Part shown: piece by piece, positions 1 to 11,712 of the stretch
Layout of the letters: each line of letters starts with the position of its first letter
Position numbering within the stretch: position 1 is the stretch's first letter
From: Acholoe squamosa
Taxonomy: Eukaryota > Annelida > Polychaeta > Phyllodocida > Polynoidae
Direction: 5' to 3'
NCBI GenBank assembly: GCA_949317995.1
Contig: OX439045.1
Span: forward strand, 5,389,674-5,453,673
Length of the DNA: 64,000 nucleotides
The notes under the pieces: model-generated
The model's input: only the letters and a program-made list of their open reading frames with translations
Told to the model about the DNA's origin: nothing
The model's database searches: none
Program-made: the position numbers and the translations under genes

Positions 1-3000
1 CCCTAACCCTGATGTTACTTTCTGTACCCAGTCTATCTGTCCCCTCCCCTCCCCCACCATCAGACAACCCTAACCCTGATGTTACTTTCTGTACCCAGTC
101 TATCCGTCCCCTCCCCTCCCCCACCATCAGACAACCCTAACCCTGAAGTTACTTTCTGTACCCAGTCTATCCCTCCCCTTCCCACCATCAGACAACCCTA
201 ACCCTGAAGTTACTTTCTGTACCCAGTCTATCCGTCCCCTCCCCACCATCAGACAACCCTAACCCTGAAGTTACTTTCTGTACCCAGTCTATCCGTCCCC
301 TCCCCACCATCAGACAACCCTAACCCTGATGTTACTTTCTGTACCCAGTCTATCCGTCCCCTCCCCACCATCAGACAACCCTAACCCTGATGTTACTTTC
401 TGTACCCAGTCTATCCGTCCCCTTCCCTCCCCACCATCAGACAACCCTAACCCTGATGTTACTTTCTGTACCCAGTCTATCCGTCCCCTCCCCTCCCCAC
501 CATCAGACAACCCTAACCCTGAAGTTACTTTCTGTACCCAGTCTATCCGTCCCCTCCCCACCATCAGACAACCCTAACCCTGATGTTACTTTCTGTACCC
601 AGTCTATCCGTCCCCTTCCCTCCCCACCATCAGACAACCCTAACCCTGAAGTTACTTTCTGTACCCAGTCTATCCGTCCCCTCCCCCACCATCAGACAAC
701 CCTAACCCTGATGTTACTTTCTGTACCCAGTCTATCCGTCCCCTCCCCTCCCCACCATCAGACAACCCTAACCCTGAAGTTACTTTCTGTACCCAGTCTA
801 TCCGTCCCCTCCCCACCATCAGACAACCCTAACCCTGAAGTTACTTTCTGTACCCAGTCTATCCGTCCCCTCCCCTCCCCACCATCAGACAACCCTAACC
901 CTGAAGTTACTTTCTGTACCCAGTCTATCCGTCCCCTCCCCTCCCCACCATCAGACAACCCTAACCCTGATGTTACTTTCTGTACCCAGTCTATCTGTCC
1001 CCTCCCCTCCCCACCATCAGACAACCCTAACCCTGATGTTACTTTCTGTACCCAGTCTATCTGTCCCCTCCCCTCCCCACCATCAGACAACCCTAACCCT
1101 GAAGTTACTTTCTGTACCCAGTCTATCCGTCCCCTTCCCACCATCAGACAACCCTAACCCTGAAGTTACGTTCTGTACCCAGTCTATCCGTCCCCTCCCC
1201 TCCCCACCATCAGACAACCCTAACCCTGATGTTACTTTCTGTACCCAGTCTATCCGTCCCCTCCCCTCCCCCACCATCAGACAACCCTAACCCTGATGTT
1301 ACTTTCTGTACCCAGTCTATCTGTCCCCTCCCCTCCCCACCATCAGACAACCCTAACCCTGATGTTACTTTCTGTACCCAGTCTATCTGTCCCCTCCCCT
1401 CCCCACCATCAGACAACCCTAACCCTGATGTTACTTTCTGTACCCAGTCTATCCGTCCCCTCCCCTCCCCCACCATCAGACAACCCTAACCCTGAAGTTA
1501 CTTTCTGTACCCAGTCTATCCGTCCCCTCCCCTCCCCCACCATCAGACAACCCTAACCCTGATGTTACTTTCTGTACCCAGTCTATCTGTCCCCTCCCCT
1601 CCCCACCATCAGACAACCCTAACCCTGATGTTACTTTCTGTACCCAGTCTATCCGTCCCCTCCCCACCATCAGACAACCCTAACCCTGAAGTTACTTTCT
1701 GTACCCAGTCTATCCGTCCCCTCCCCTCCCCACCATCAGACAACCCTAACCCTGATGTTACTTTCTGTACCCAGTCTATCCGTCCCCTCCCCCACCATCA
1801 GACAACCCTAACCCTGATGTTACTTTCTGTACCCAGTCTATCTGTCCCCTCCCCACCATCAGACAACCCTAACCCTGATGTTACTTTCTGTACCCAGTCT
1901 ATCCGTCCCCTTCCCTCCCCACCATCAGACAACCCTAACCCTGATGTTACTTTCTGTACCCAGTCTATCCGTCCCCTTCCCTCCCCACCATCAGACAACC
2001 CTAACCCTGATGTTACTTTCTGTACCCAGTCTATCCCTTCCCTCCCCACCATCAGACAACCCTAACCCTGATGTTACTTTCTGTACCCAGTCTATCTGTC
2101 CCCTCCCCTCCCCCACCATCAGACAACCCTAACCCTGATGTTACTTTCTGTACCCAGTCTATCTGTCCCCTCCCCTCCCCCACCATCAGACATCCCTAAC
2201 CCTGATGTTACTTTCTGTACCCAGTCTATCCCTTCCCTCCCCACCATCAGACAACCCTAACCCTGATGTTACTTTCTGTACCCAGTCTATCCGTCCCCTC
2301 CCCTCCCCACCATCAGACAACCCTAACCCTGATGTTACTTTCTGTACCCAGTCTATCCGTCCCCTCCCCTTCCCACCATCAGACAACCCTCACCCTGATG
2401 TTACTTTCTGTACCCAGTCTATCCGTCCCCTCCCCTCCCCCACCATCAGACAACCCTAACCCTGATGTTACTTTCTGTACCCAGTCTATCCGTCCCCTTC
2501 CCACCATCAGACAACCCTAACCCTGATGTTACTTTCTGTACCCAGTCTATCTGTCCCGTCCCCTCCCCACCATCAGACAATCCTAACCCTGATGTTACTT
2601 TCTGTACCCAGTCTATCCGTCCCCTCCCCACCATCAGACAACCCTAACCCTGATGTTACTTTCTGTACCCAGTCTATCCGTCCCCTCCCCACCATCAGAC
2701 AACCCTAACCCTGATGTTACTTTCTGTACCCAGTCTATCCGTCCCCTCCCCTCCCCACCATCAGACAACCCTAACCCTGATGTTACTTTCTGTACCCAGT
2801 CTATCCGTCCCCTCCCCACCATCAGACAACCCTAACCCTGAAGTTACTTTCTGTACCCAGTCTATCCGTCCCCTCCCCACCATCAGACAACCCTAACCCT
2901 GATGTTACTTTCTGTACCCAGTCTATCTGTCCCGTCCCCTCCCCACCATCAGACAACCCTAACCCTGATGTTACTTTCTGTACCCAGTCTATCCGTCCCC

Positions 3001-5405
3001 TCCCCTCCCCACCATCAGACAACCCTAACCCTGATGTTACTTTCTGTACCCAGTCTATCCGTCCCCTCCCCTCCCCCACCATCAGACAACCCTAACCCTG
3101 ATGTTACTTTCTGTACCCAGTCTATCCGTCCCCTCCCCACCATCAGACAACCCTAACCCTGATGTTACTTTCTGTACCCAGTCTATCTGTCCCGTCCCCT
3201 CCCCACCATCAGACAACCCTAACCCTGATGTTACTTTCTGTACCCAGTCTATCCGTCCCCTCCCCACCATCAGACAACCCTAACCCTGATGTTACTTTCT
3301 GTACCCAGTCTATCCGTCCCCTTCCCACCATCAGACAACCCTAACCCTGATGTTACTTTCTGTACCCAGTCTATCCGTCCCCTCCCCACCATCAGACAAC
3401 CCTAACCCTGATGTTACTTTCTGTACCCAGTCTATCCGTCCCCTCCCCTCCCCACCATCAGACAACCCTAACCCTGATGTTACTTTCTGTACCCAGTCTA
3501 TCCGTCCCCTCCCCTCCCCACCATCAGACAACCCTAACCCTGATGTTACTTTCTGTACCCAGTCTATCCGTCCCCTCCCCTCCCCACCATCAGACAACCC
3601 TAACCCTGATGTTACTTTCTGTACCCAGTCTATCCGTCCCCTCCCCTCCCCACCATCAGACAACCCTAACCCTGAAGTTACTTTCTGTACCCAGTCTATC
3701 TGTCCCGTCCCCTCCCCACCATCAGACAACCCTAACCCTGATGTTACTTTCTGTACCCAGTCTATCCGTCCCCTCCCCTCCCCCACCATCAGACAACCCT
3801 AACCCTGAAGTTACTTTCTGTACCCAGTCTATCTGTCCCGTCCCCTCCCCACCATCAGACAACCCTAACCCTGATGTTACTTTCTGTACCCAGTCTATCC
3901 GTCCCCTCCCCTCCCCACCATCAGACAACCCTAACCCTGATGTTACTTTCTGTACCCAGTCTATCCGTCCCCTCCCCTCCCCACCATCAGACAACCCTAA
4001 CCCTGATGTTACTTTCTGTACCCAGTCTATCCGTCCCCTCCCCTCCCCACCATCAGACAACCCTAACCCTGAAGTTACTTTCTGTACCCAGTCTATCTGT
4101 CCCGTCCCCTCCCCACCATCAGACAACCCTAACCCTGATGTTACTTTCTGTACCCAGTCTATCTGTCCCGTCCCCTCCCCACCATCAGACAACCCTAACC
4201 CTGATGTTACTTTCTGTACCCAGTCTATCCGTCCCCTCCCCTCCCCACCATCAGACAACCCTCACCCTGATGTTACTTTCTGTACCCAGTCTATCCGTCC
4301 CCTCCCCTCCCCACCATCAGACAACCCTAACCCTGATGTTACTTTCTGTACCCAGTCTATCCGTCCCCTCCCCTCCCCACCATCAGACAACCCTCACCCT
4401 GATGTTACTTTCTGTACCCAGTCTATCCGTCCCCTCCCCTCCCCACCATCAGACAACCCTAACCCTGATGTTACTTTCTGTACCCAGTCTATCCGTCCCC
4501 TCCCCTCCCCCACCATCAGACAACCCTAACCCTGATGTTACTTTCTGTACCCAGTCTATCCGTCCCCTCCCCTCCCCACCATCAGACAACCCTAACCCTG
4601 ATGTTACTTTCTGTACCCAGTCTATCTGTCCCGTCCCCTCCCCCACCATCAGACAACCCTAACCCTGATGTTACTTTCTGTACCCAGTCTATCCGTCCCC
4701 TCCCCTCCCCACCATCAGACAACCCTAACCCTGAAGTTACTTTCTGTACCCAGTCTATCTGTCCCCTCCCCTCCCCACCATCAGACAACCCTAACCCTGA
4801 AGTTACTTTCTGTACCCAGTCTATCCGTCCCCTCCCCACCATCAGACAACCCTAACCCTGATGTTACTTTCTGTACCCAGTCTATCCGTCCCCTCCCCTC
4901 CCCACCATCAGACAACCCTAACCCTGATGTTACTTTCTGTACCCAGTCTATCCGTCCCCTCCCCTCCCCACCATCAGACAACCCTAACCCTGATGTTACT
5001 TTCTGTACCCAGTCTATCCGTCCCCTCCCCTCCCCACCATCAGACAACCCTAACCCTGATGTTACTTTCTGTACCCAGTCTATCTGTCCCCTTCCCTCCC
5101 CACCATCAGACAACCCTAACCCTGATGTTACTTTCTGTACCCAGTCTATCCGTCCCCTTCCCTCCCCACCATCAGACAACCCTAACCCTGATGTTACTTT
5201 CTGTACCCAGTCTATCCGTCCCCTCCCCTCCCCACCATCAGACAACCCTAACCCTGATGTTACTTTCTGTACCCAGTCTATCCGTCCCCTCCCCACCATC
5301 AGACAACCCTAACCCTGATGTTACTTTCTGTACCCAGTCTATCCGTCCCCTCCCCTCCCCACCATCAGACAACCCTAACCCTGAAGTTACTTTCTGTACC
5401 CAGTC
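1..5405. repeat. Telomere-motif satellite array, 61/66/67-bp units
   Basis: About 82 head-to-tail copies of a C-rich unit run from the left edge and stop abruptly near 5405 (runs CCCAGTC then GTCTTGG). Each unit reads CCCTAACCCTGA(T/A)GTTAC, then a TTTCTGTACCCAGTCTAT block, a C/T tract, and ACCATCAGACAA. Length varies by one CCCCT-type insertion (61 versus 66 bp) or one extra C (67 bp). Recurrent variants are GATGTT/GAAGTT and CCGTCCCC/CTGTCCCG. Every unit carries CCCTAACCCT, 1.7 repeats of the TTAGGG-type telomere complement, in the orientation a left chromosome end would have. All long ORFs here on both strands follow from 66 being divisible by three. Subtelomeric location is inferred; the array could also be interstitial. 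Confidence 0.95.
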
Positions 5406-5442
5406 GTCTTGGTTTACTTACACCTGTCAACTCTCTGGTCAT

Positions 5443-5920
5443 TTAACCCTTTAAGGGCTGCTAATGCATTAATGCATCATGCCCACTGGTTGGTATGATG
5501 CATCAATGTAGCCCTGGCGAGTAACTCGCCAGGGCTACATACCGTAATCTCCCACGTATAAGGCGCGTCTTATACAGGGGGTTTTAGTTCTCATTGGATC
5601 CACAAGGGGGACACCAAGACCTTTCTTTTGATATCTTACATGCCCCCATGGTCATTATAGGACATAAGGGGGCCCAGGAGGGCCCAAGGTGGCCCAACCT
5701 ACACATAGGCTTTTAAATTTTGAAAATTCATTCAGTAGAACCAAAGTTATGAATTTTTCATTTTTTTGAGAATTTTCCAAAACTAGGCGTGCCTTATATG
5801 CAGGCTGTGCCTTATACGCGAGAGATTACGGTATCATGTATCATGACGACCCTACAGGGGTTGATACTGAAGGGTCAGCATGATGTCTTGGATCACTATC
5901 TCTCTAGCCCTTAAGGCTTA
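5443..5920. mobile_element. piggyBac-like palindromic MITE, interrupted by a TA-flanked MITE
   Basis: The left end is TTAA followed by CCCTTTAAGGGCTGCTAATG. It continues through the GCATCATG module and the hairpin CTGGCGAGTAACTCGCCAG. The right arm (ATCATGACGACCCTAC onward) resumes after a 290-bp insertion at 5542-5831. The right terminus is eroded (CCCTTAAGGC near 5915). Confidence 0.75.
5542..5831. mobile_element. CCGTAATCTC MITE, 290-bp subfamily, TA target site duplication
   Basis: Terminal inverted repeats CCGTAATCTC and GAGATTACGG are flanked by TA on both sides (5540-5541, 5832-5833). Inner arms repeat the theme CGTATAAG/CTTATACG. The interior is non-coding and nearly identical in plan to 28891-29179. 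Inserted into the hairpin of a palindromic MITE. TA duplication and short inverted ends suggest a Tc1/mariner-type non-autonomous element. Confidence 0.8.
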
Positions 5921-6296
5921 CACAATGACCATTGAACCTCTTTTTAGACTGCACAGTGAACCACTATATTTGTAACGTCACATGATGGAGTGAAATTTCT
6001 ACAATGAATCCTCAGAGAACAGTACAGTGAAGTACTGTGTTAGAAGGAATCTCCATGAAAAAGACAGTCCGGGAGAATCATTATTATTTGATGACTGCAA
6101 TGTTCATAATACGTTAGTAGAAGTGTCACTCCCTTTGCCTTGGGCTTAGTCAGCAACAGCGTTCAAGCATCATGGAGAATTTTCATGAGTGGATCAACGC
6201 TGTAGGGTCAGCATGACAGTAAGTGGTCAGACGGGAATAGTTTTGAGAAGATTGGAGATAAGAGATAAGATAAGGGTCCAATTGATGCTCCCTTCA

Positions 6297-6540
6297 TCTG
6301 ACCCTTGGTTTACAAATCTCTGTATTTTTTTAATAGGTAATTTATATAACTAAATTGACTGGACTTTTCTACATTTTCTAAGGTTTAAAAATTCCTGATT
6401 TGTTTTTGATTTTTCTGTACAATTTTGTTATAGCCTTTAATGATTTTGTGACTTTGTTAAAATTTCTCTCTCGTTTTCTGATACCCAGGTGTTTAGAGCC
6501 CCACTGTCTCTGCCCACATCACACTCCCCACTCGGGACGT
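6297..6540 (+). repeat. Dispersed ~240-bp repeat, copy 1
   Basis: Runs from CTGACCCTTGGTTTACAAAT to CACTCGGGACGT. It shares many blocks with 23231-23455, including GGTTTAAAAATTCCTG, ATGATTTTGTGA and GGTGTTTAGAGCCCCACTGT. No ORF, terminal repeats or tail are seen, so its class is unknown. Confidence 0.7.
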
Positions 6541-6567
6541 TTCAGAAACGTCTGACATATGCCTGAT

Positions 6568-7265
6568 GAATGCAAGCCCTGATGAGCGCCAGAGCTGCAT
6601 TCAAGCATCATGATAGCAAATAGACATGATACATTTCAGCATGATGTAGCCTTTAAATTTAAAGGGTGGCTAGCACGGATAAGACGTACCCGCGTTAACA
6701 AGTCACGTGACCACCCCTCGACCAATCAGGTCGTCGCAAATATTTTTCGCTGGGTCCCACGGATTTGTTCACATTCTTTTGGTAGGTACCCATGCTGAAA
6801 ATCGCTGTGCTAGCCCCCCTTTAAGGGGCTAAAACACCTCTCATGTCTAGGGACAAAGAAAACACCTCTCATGTCTAGGGACAAAGGTGGACCTTTTTTA
6901 AAATGGGCTCAGTGTCAGAAACTTTACGACATAGATCTTTAACCCTTTACAGCATAAATCTTTAACCCTTGATCGCTTTGTCAGTATGCTCGCGAGCGTT
7001 GCATTAAAGGGGCCCTGGCATGGTAATGCATGCCTGCATTAAAAAGTCACGTGATCAATCAGGGCATCACGATTTTTCCGCTGGTTCCCGCGATTTTATT
7101 ATCGCTGTTTGAATTGGTACCCATGTTGTTAATTTTTCATGCCAGCCCCCCTTTAAATACAAAACAATGGCCATTCATGGTTGATGCACCCCAAAGCACT
7201 AGCATGATACACCGATGCAGTGGTGGTAAGTTACTCACAAAGCATCACGGTGGCAAATAACGCAT
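6568..7265. repeat. Fragmented MITE modules and two copies of a CACGTG-bearing repeat
   Basis: Two related stretches, about 6690-6790 and 7045-7145, share GTCACGTGA, ATCAGG, CGCTGG(G/T)TCCC and GGTACCCATG. A direct duplication of 28 bp (AACACCTCTCATGTCTAGGG plus ACAAAG) sits at 6831-6886. Palindromic-MITE ends (TTAACCCTTTA, TTAACCCTTGATCG) occur at 6935-6975. No coding signal seen. Confidence 0.55.
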
Positions 7266-7454
7266 GCGGTGAGACCAAAGTTATTGATATTTGTAAGCAT
7301 TTTGATTAATGGTAGCATGTTACAGCTTGCAACATTTTGTGATAAATTGGCACTGTATGGGACTTGGCCACCCCGAATTTGCGGAGGGAAGACGATACTT
7401 CTATGTCATAAAGCAATTAAACCTTTCCAAACTTAAACTTGAAACCCAGTAATA

Positions 7455-7682
7455 TGTACCCATGCATCGTGCCTATTGGATTGTATGATGTACCAAAGAG
7501 AGGCTGGTGATTCTGCGTTCAAGTACTGCTTTGATGCATCATGCCGACACTACGAGAGTGTATCAACCTTGTCATGATGCACGAATGAAGCCCTGGCGAG
7601 TTATTCACCACTGCTAAATGCATGCATCATGCCAATCAATGGGCACGGTATTGGATGCACGTTTGGCCTTTAAAGGGTTAAC
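7455..7682. mobile_element. Palindromic MITE copy
   Basis: Contains CATGCATCGTGCCTATTGG, a GATGCATCATGCCGACACTA seam and an internal TATCAACC block. It ends TTTAAAGGGTTAA at the TTAA near 7678-7681. The left end is degenerate. Confidence 0.65.
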
Positions 7683-7889
7683 CTTAACTTGTCACCTGCA
7701 AAATGTGTTCACTTTGACTCTTTCTTCTCCCATAAGCAACAAGAGCCTCGTTTTGGATCACACCCGTGACCACCTGGGGCGACACCTATACAGAGAGGAA
7801 AAAGTACCTATGTGAGAGACCTGTTATCGCCTTAAGGATCACAGTATGCCTCTATATTTATAGGTCCATATTCCTCTGTCGTTTCGAAG

Positions 7890-8935
7890 TGCCAATGCAG
7901 TGCCGGCAACTCTACTCTCACCACCGCTGCATTGGCGCATCATGCCAACTCTCGCCATCATGTATCAGCCACACAAAGTTGGCACGATACATGAATGCAG
8001 ACTTGGCGAGTCTACTCATAAGCTCAGTTTTCTTGCTGCATGACTGGAAAGGCCCTTAAGTGGTAGAATAAACGGAGATTTCAGCGAAAAGCGCCGTTTC
8101 TGAGTCTGAGCAGTTTCTCTGTTTTGAACCGCTGCGGGAAGCAAACACCAGCTGTGAGATGTGGGAGCCACTTTGTGCCTATAGCCTAGAAATAACTATT
8201 GGCCAGTAGATTAAGAATGGGTGCCGTTTTAATCAGTGAACGTTTTGCACTATTCTGAGGTTTGACAAACATGACCACTGATCATATATCTAGCCTCAGC
8301 ATTTTGCACTTTCGTATACACATTTTGAAGAAGACAGTAATAATGCATGATATAGGGTGTTTGCGCATGTAGCAGTGTTATAGGTCATGGCAACAAAGGG
8401 GCATTAACTTGGACTACATTGAGTAAATAGAAAAAGTGAATTGCCAAAGCTGCTTTTATGCATCATGCTGACCTTGCCAGTTTGATGCACGAGTGTACTG
8501 ATAACTCTAGTCAGTAGAATCCCCAGTGCCCCATTTGGCGCATCACATCAACTAAGGATCCAGAATTTGGAGGTATCATGCGCCCCTTAATGGGATAAAA
8601 AACTAAGAAAAACTGGGAAACCTTTGGTAAAGGATCAGCTCACTCTGAACAGTAAGCAGCATAAACCCAAGGACTACTTAAGTCACAGCACGTGGACCTG
8701 GTGGCATGGCCACATAGAAGGCCCTGTTCAATTGTCAGTGTCAAATTTCAACTTTAGGCACGGAAATCATAAATTTCTGCCGAAATCGCCACATGCAACA
8801 ACACCAAATGTGACAATTTCAATACAGTTGCTGTTCTCTGTTTTACCCTTTCAGAGCCGATAGTGTGATATTGCATCATGCCATCCCTGCAGGCTTGATA
8901 CATTCCTGCAGATTTAGTATGATGCATGAATGAAA
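7890..8935. repeat. Cluster of three eroded palindromic-MITE fragments
   Basis: Fragments at about 7890-8060, 8455-8600 and 8848-8935 each carry CATCATG seams with partial ends (GGCCCTTAAGTGG, CCCCTTAATGGGATAAAA, TTTTACCCTTTCAGAGCCG). The stretches between them show no gene or other repeat I recognise. Confidence 0.5.
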
Positions 8936-8942
8936 TTTATAG

Positions 8943-9050
8943 ATAGAACTAAACGACTGTGGTGTACGAGGTGGCCGATCCACAACGAGGGGGAGACCCC
9001 CCCCAAGGGGTGGATTGGCTACCAAGGACACCAGGGGAGTTTAGTTCTAT
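8943..9050. repeat. Short inverted-repeat element
   Basis: ATAGAACTAAAC at 8943-8954 is the exact inverse of GTTTAGTTCTAT at 9039-9050. A second nested pair (GGCCGATCCAC / GTGGATTGGC) encloses a C-run. Likely a 108-bp foldback element. Confidence 0.6.
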
Positions 9051-9795
9051 ATTTATTTTATGTTTTTAGAGTGTTTATTTAACTGAAAATTAACAAAATC
9101 CGGTACCGTAGTTCCCCTTACAAGCGGCGGTCCGCCATTTTGAATATTTATACGCACCCGGAACGAGGCTTCAGTACTTGATCAGCCGCTGTGGTGGATC
9201 GACACCCGTACGCCACTGGGGGTGTGGCCATCCGCTCCGCAATGCTATCTCTACAGAAAGAAGTTATTCACATAAAATAATGACAAGAACACCCACAAGA
9301 ACTTCATTGATTCATCGTTCATGATGCACTCCTGGATTGGTGGTCCTAAGAAATATCAACATGTCTTGCCAGGTTCTTGCAGGCTTTGTACAAGTGCCAG
9401 GCTTTTGGAGATCTTTAGCCTGGTTATTCAAACATGTGTCTATAGATATGTGAATATAGTGAATGGTTATTATTGATTGATTGAATGCCAAACATGAAAA
9501 AGAAAAAAAAAACTGCAAATATATACCTCAATAGAAAAATACCACACACTCTTACACTTCCAGGCTCTAGGAGTTCAGACTAGATCAATAGAGCAAAACC
9601 ATGGTTGTCTGACTTAGATGGATAGCGCAAGCTAGCACACTGTTTAAAGAAGTTACATAAATACCCCTAGCCCAACTACCTACACTGTGTGACGGTGGTG
9701 CCACCTACTCACCTCACAGCAAGAACCCATAAGGTTTATTTATGATATATGTTTCTGTTTTATACCTGTAGGGGTCCCATGAATCTTGCAGGTTC
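9051..9795. other. Interval without recognisable gene
   Basis: Mixed composition with short unrelated ORFs on both strands. No splice-bounded exon, tandem repeat or inverted repeat stood out, apart from a short CpG-containing stretch around 9110-9240. Confidence 0.4.
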
Positions 9796-9799
9796 CCTT

Positions 9800-9988
9800 C
9801 TTTCATGATGCATCAATTTGATGCACTGCATTGGTGCATCATGTTAGCCATTCAGGGATGCATCAAGGCTATATGGTTGATATAATGCCACCTAAAACTG
9901 GCGAGTAACTCGCTAGGGCTACATTCATGCATCATACAAACACATGGGCATAATGCACTGATACACTAAGCAGTCCGTAAAGGGTTAA
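9800..9988. mobile_element. Palindromic MITE copy, right end intact
   Basis: Contains CATGATGCATCAATTTGATG, the CTGGCGAGTAACTCGC hairpin half and GCATCATAC. It terminates GTCCGTAAAGGGTTAA with TTAA at 9985-9988. The left part is diverged. Confidence 0.65.
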
Positions 9989-10540
9989 CCCCCTGAGGGA
10001 GGTCAGAGTATATACGCCAATGGCACCCTGGAGTTACTTCTAAAATATTGGATCGACCCAGAACAACTATTTCCGTTTGCCTTTTACAATAACTGTATAG
10101 CTTAGGGCTATGTTGAACTATCTTAACAGTTCTAAGAACTTTGCTACCCAAAATATTAGGCTTCCCTTTCACTTGTCTGCACCCATGCATAGACTGGAGT
10201 ACAGTAGATTTGGAGACCTACCTCTGTAAAGCAACTAAAATATTATCGTTTTAGGCAATTTTCGTATTGGCAACCTGCCCTCTTTTAAATCCTGTTTATT
10301 TATGTGGTTCAGGCCTAGAACCTAGGCCTAAAGAAATCATGTGTTTGAAGTTACACAAGTCTAAGTAGATGCGATTTTGTTTTCAATCTTCCATTTTTAC
10401 CTAAGCCTGTAAAATACATTTAAGAAAAAACATTGTCACTTCTTACTATATTTGTCACTTCTTCACATGTACTCATTCATACTCCTTTTTCTTTCACAGG
10501 TGAGTACAGACAGTCAGATGTACAGGTCAGGTATGGTAAT
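9989..10540. other. Interval without recognisable gene
   Basis: No repeat family member or exon-like ORF is visible. TTTGTCACTTCTTCAC and related T/C-rich text near 10440-10500 ends in CTTTCACAGGTGAG, which resembles splice sites but is not tied to any coding frame. Confidence 0.35.
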
Positions 10541-10544
10541 TCAG

Positions 10545-11175
10545 AGGCATGCGGGAGTGCATCATGTCCATTGGTCAGCATGATGCACCAATGAAGCGTT
10601 GGAGAGTCTGATTGCTAGCACTTCATTGGTGAAAGTTTTGTCCAGATGCATCAGGTTGCCACAGGACCAACATTATTTTGATGGCATTTATTTTTAGAGT
10701 TTGCATAATACCTCATGATTTGAGTTCCTCGGTCATCTTGATTTTACTCGTCAGCAATTTATTTGAACATCACGCTGACCCTCCAGGAGTGTACACTGAA
10801 AACATGGAAAATCTGAAACTAGTCAGCGGTGACTACTTTAGGTCTTCAAGTTGACGAAACCTAAAACTACAGCTTTAGGTAGTCAAAATGACGACTTTAG
10901 GTCATCATCCTGACGACCTGAGTCTTCAGGATGACAATACTGACAGTACAGGGTCATCATATTGACGACTCAGGTCGTCAGGATGATGACTTAAAGTCGT
11001 CATTTTGACAACCTAAAGTTGTAGTTTTAGGTATCGTCAACTTGAGGACCTAAAGTGGTCACCGCTGACTAGTTTCAGATCTTCCATGTTTTCAGTGTAT
11101 CGACCCACGTATAGTGTCATAATAATGCATGGGTGTAACTCGCCAGGGCTGCATTCATGCATTATGACGAGGCCA
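10545..11175. mobile_element. Palindromic MITE interrupted by a 304-bp MITE
   Basis: Module text GCATCATGTCCATTGGTCAG and CATGATGCACCAATGAAGC lies left of the insertion. GACCCTCCAGGAGTGTA resumes as TATCGACCCACG on the other side, followed by a CTCGCCAGGGCTGCATTCAT arm. Confidence 0.7.
10794..11097. mobile_element. Long-TIR MITE, CACTGAAAAC ends, TA target site duplication
   Basis: Almost the whole element is one inverted repeat. CACTGAAAACATGGAAAATC at the left mirrors GATCTTCCATGTTTTCAGTG at the right, and AGTCAGCGGTGAC mirrors GTCACCGCTGACT. The interior alternates GACGACTTTAGGTC-type units. TA flanks both ends (10792-10793, 11098-11099). A diverged relative lies at 31750-31985. Confidence 0.85.
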
Positions 11176-11555
11176 AATAATAAAAAAAGGTTTGTTTCCA
11201 GTTACCCGACCGACCCTAGCAAAGCAGGGCCAAAAAATTGGGTTTTTTTTTTTTATTTTGAAGAATTTTGTCTCATTTTTTCATATTTTAAAGAACTTTT
11301 TCATTACATTTTTCATCCATTTCCTGGATGCTTTTCATGTTCTTCCCCTCTTTCACAGTTGTCATTTTCCCGTCATTAATTTACAATGAAATCAAAGAAT
11401 TTGATACTTCCTTTTGATATGTGCCTGTATAGAAAATAAAAGATTCCGACCTACCGATGCTCCCTTTTCAAGTCACGTAACTGGAAACACACCATTATTT
11501 TCTTTTTGGCCCGACTAATGGGCAGAGGTTTGTTCCTCCTACCAAGGCACTCATC
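11176..11555. other. T-rich interval, no gene recognised
   Basis: Contains a run of T (11228-11240) and repeated TTTTTCAT/TTTTCATAT text. Short overlapping ORFs in two frames look like low-complexity artefacts. Confidence 0.4.
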
Positions 11556-11557
11556 TA

Positions 11558-11712
11558 TTTCAAAACCCCTGCATCCCCGGGCATTATTTGAGACCGGCGC
11601 TTAATTGAATACTGGTTTTCATGCTAAAACCAATACCCGCTTACCCTGGCGCTTATTTAAGACTTGTGCTTATTTGAGACCCTGGCAATTAAACGAGGCA
11701 CTAAGATATGTA
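11558..11712. repeat. GCGCTTATTTGAGACC dispersed repeat (family X)
   Basis: Carries several short copies of (C/T)GCTTATTTGAGACC plus TTGAATACTG. Relatives occur in inverse orientation at 22560-22706 and 46340-46470, in the same orientation at 26200-26500, and more distantly at 54710-54850. It directly abuts the CCGTAAACTC MITE, as does the 22560 copy. Confidence 0.65.

Noticed and set aside
310..5454. Dozens of long overlapping ORFs on both strands
   Set aside because: They follow the 66-bp satellite period (22-codon repeats), occur in several frames at once and break where a 61- or 67-bp unit occurs. They are artefacts.
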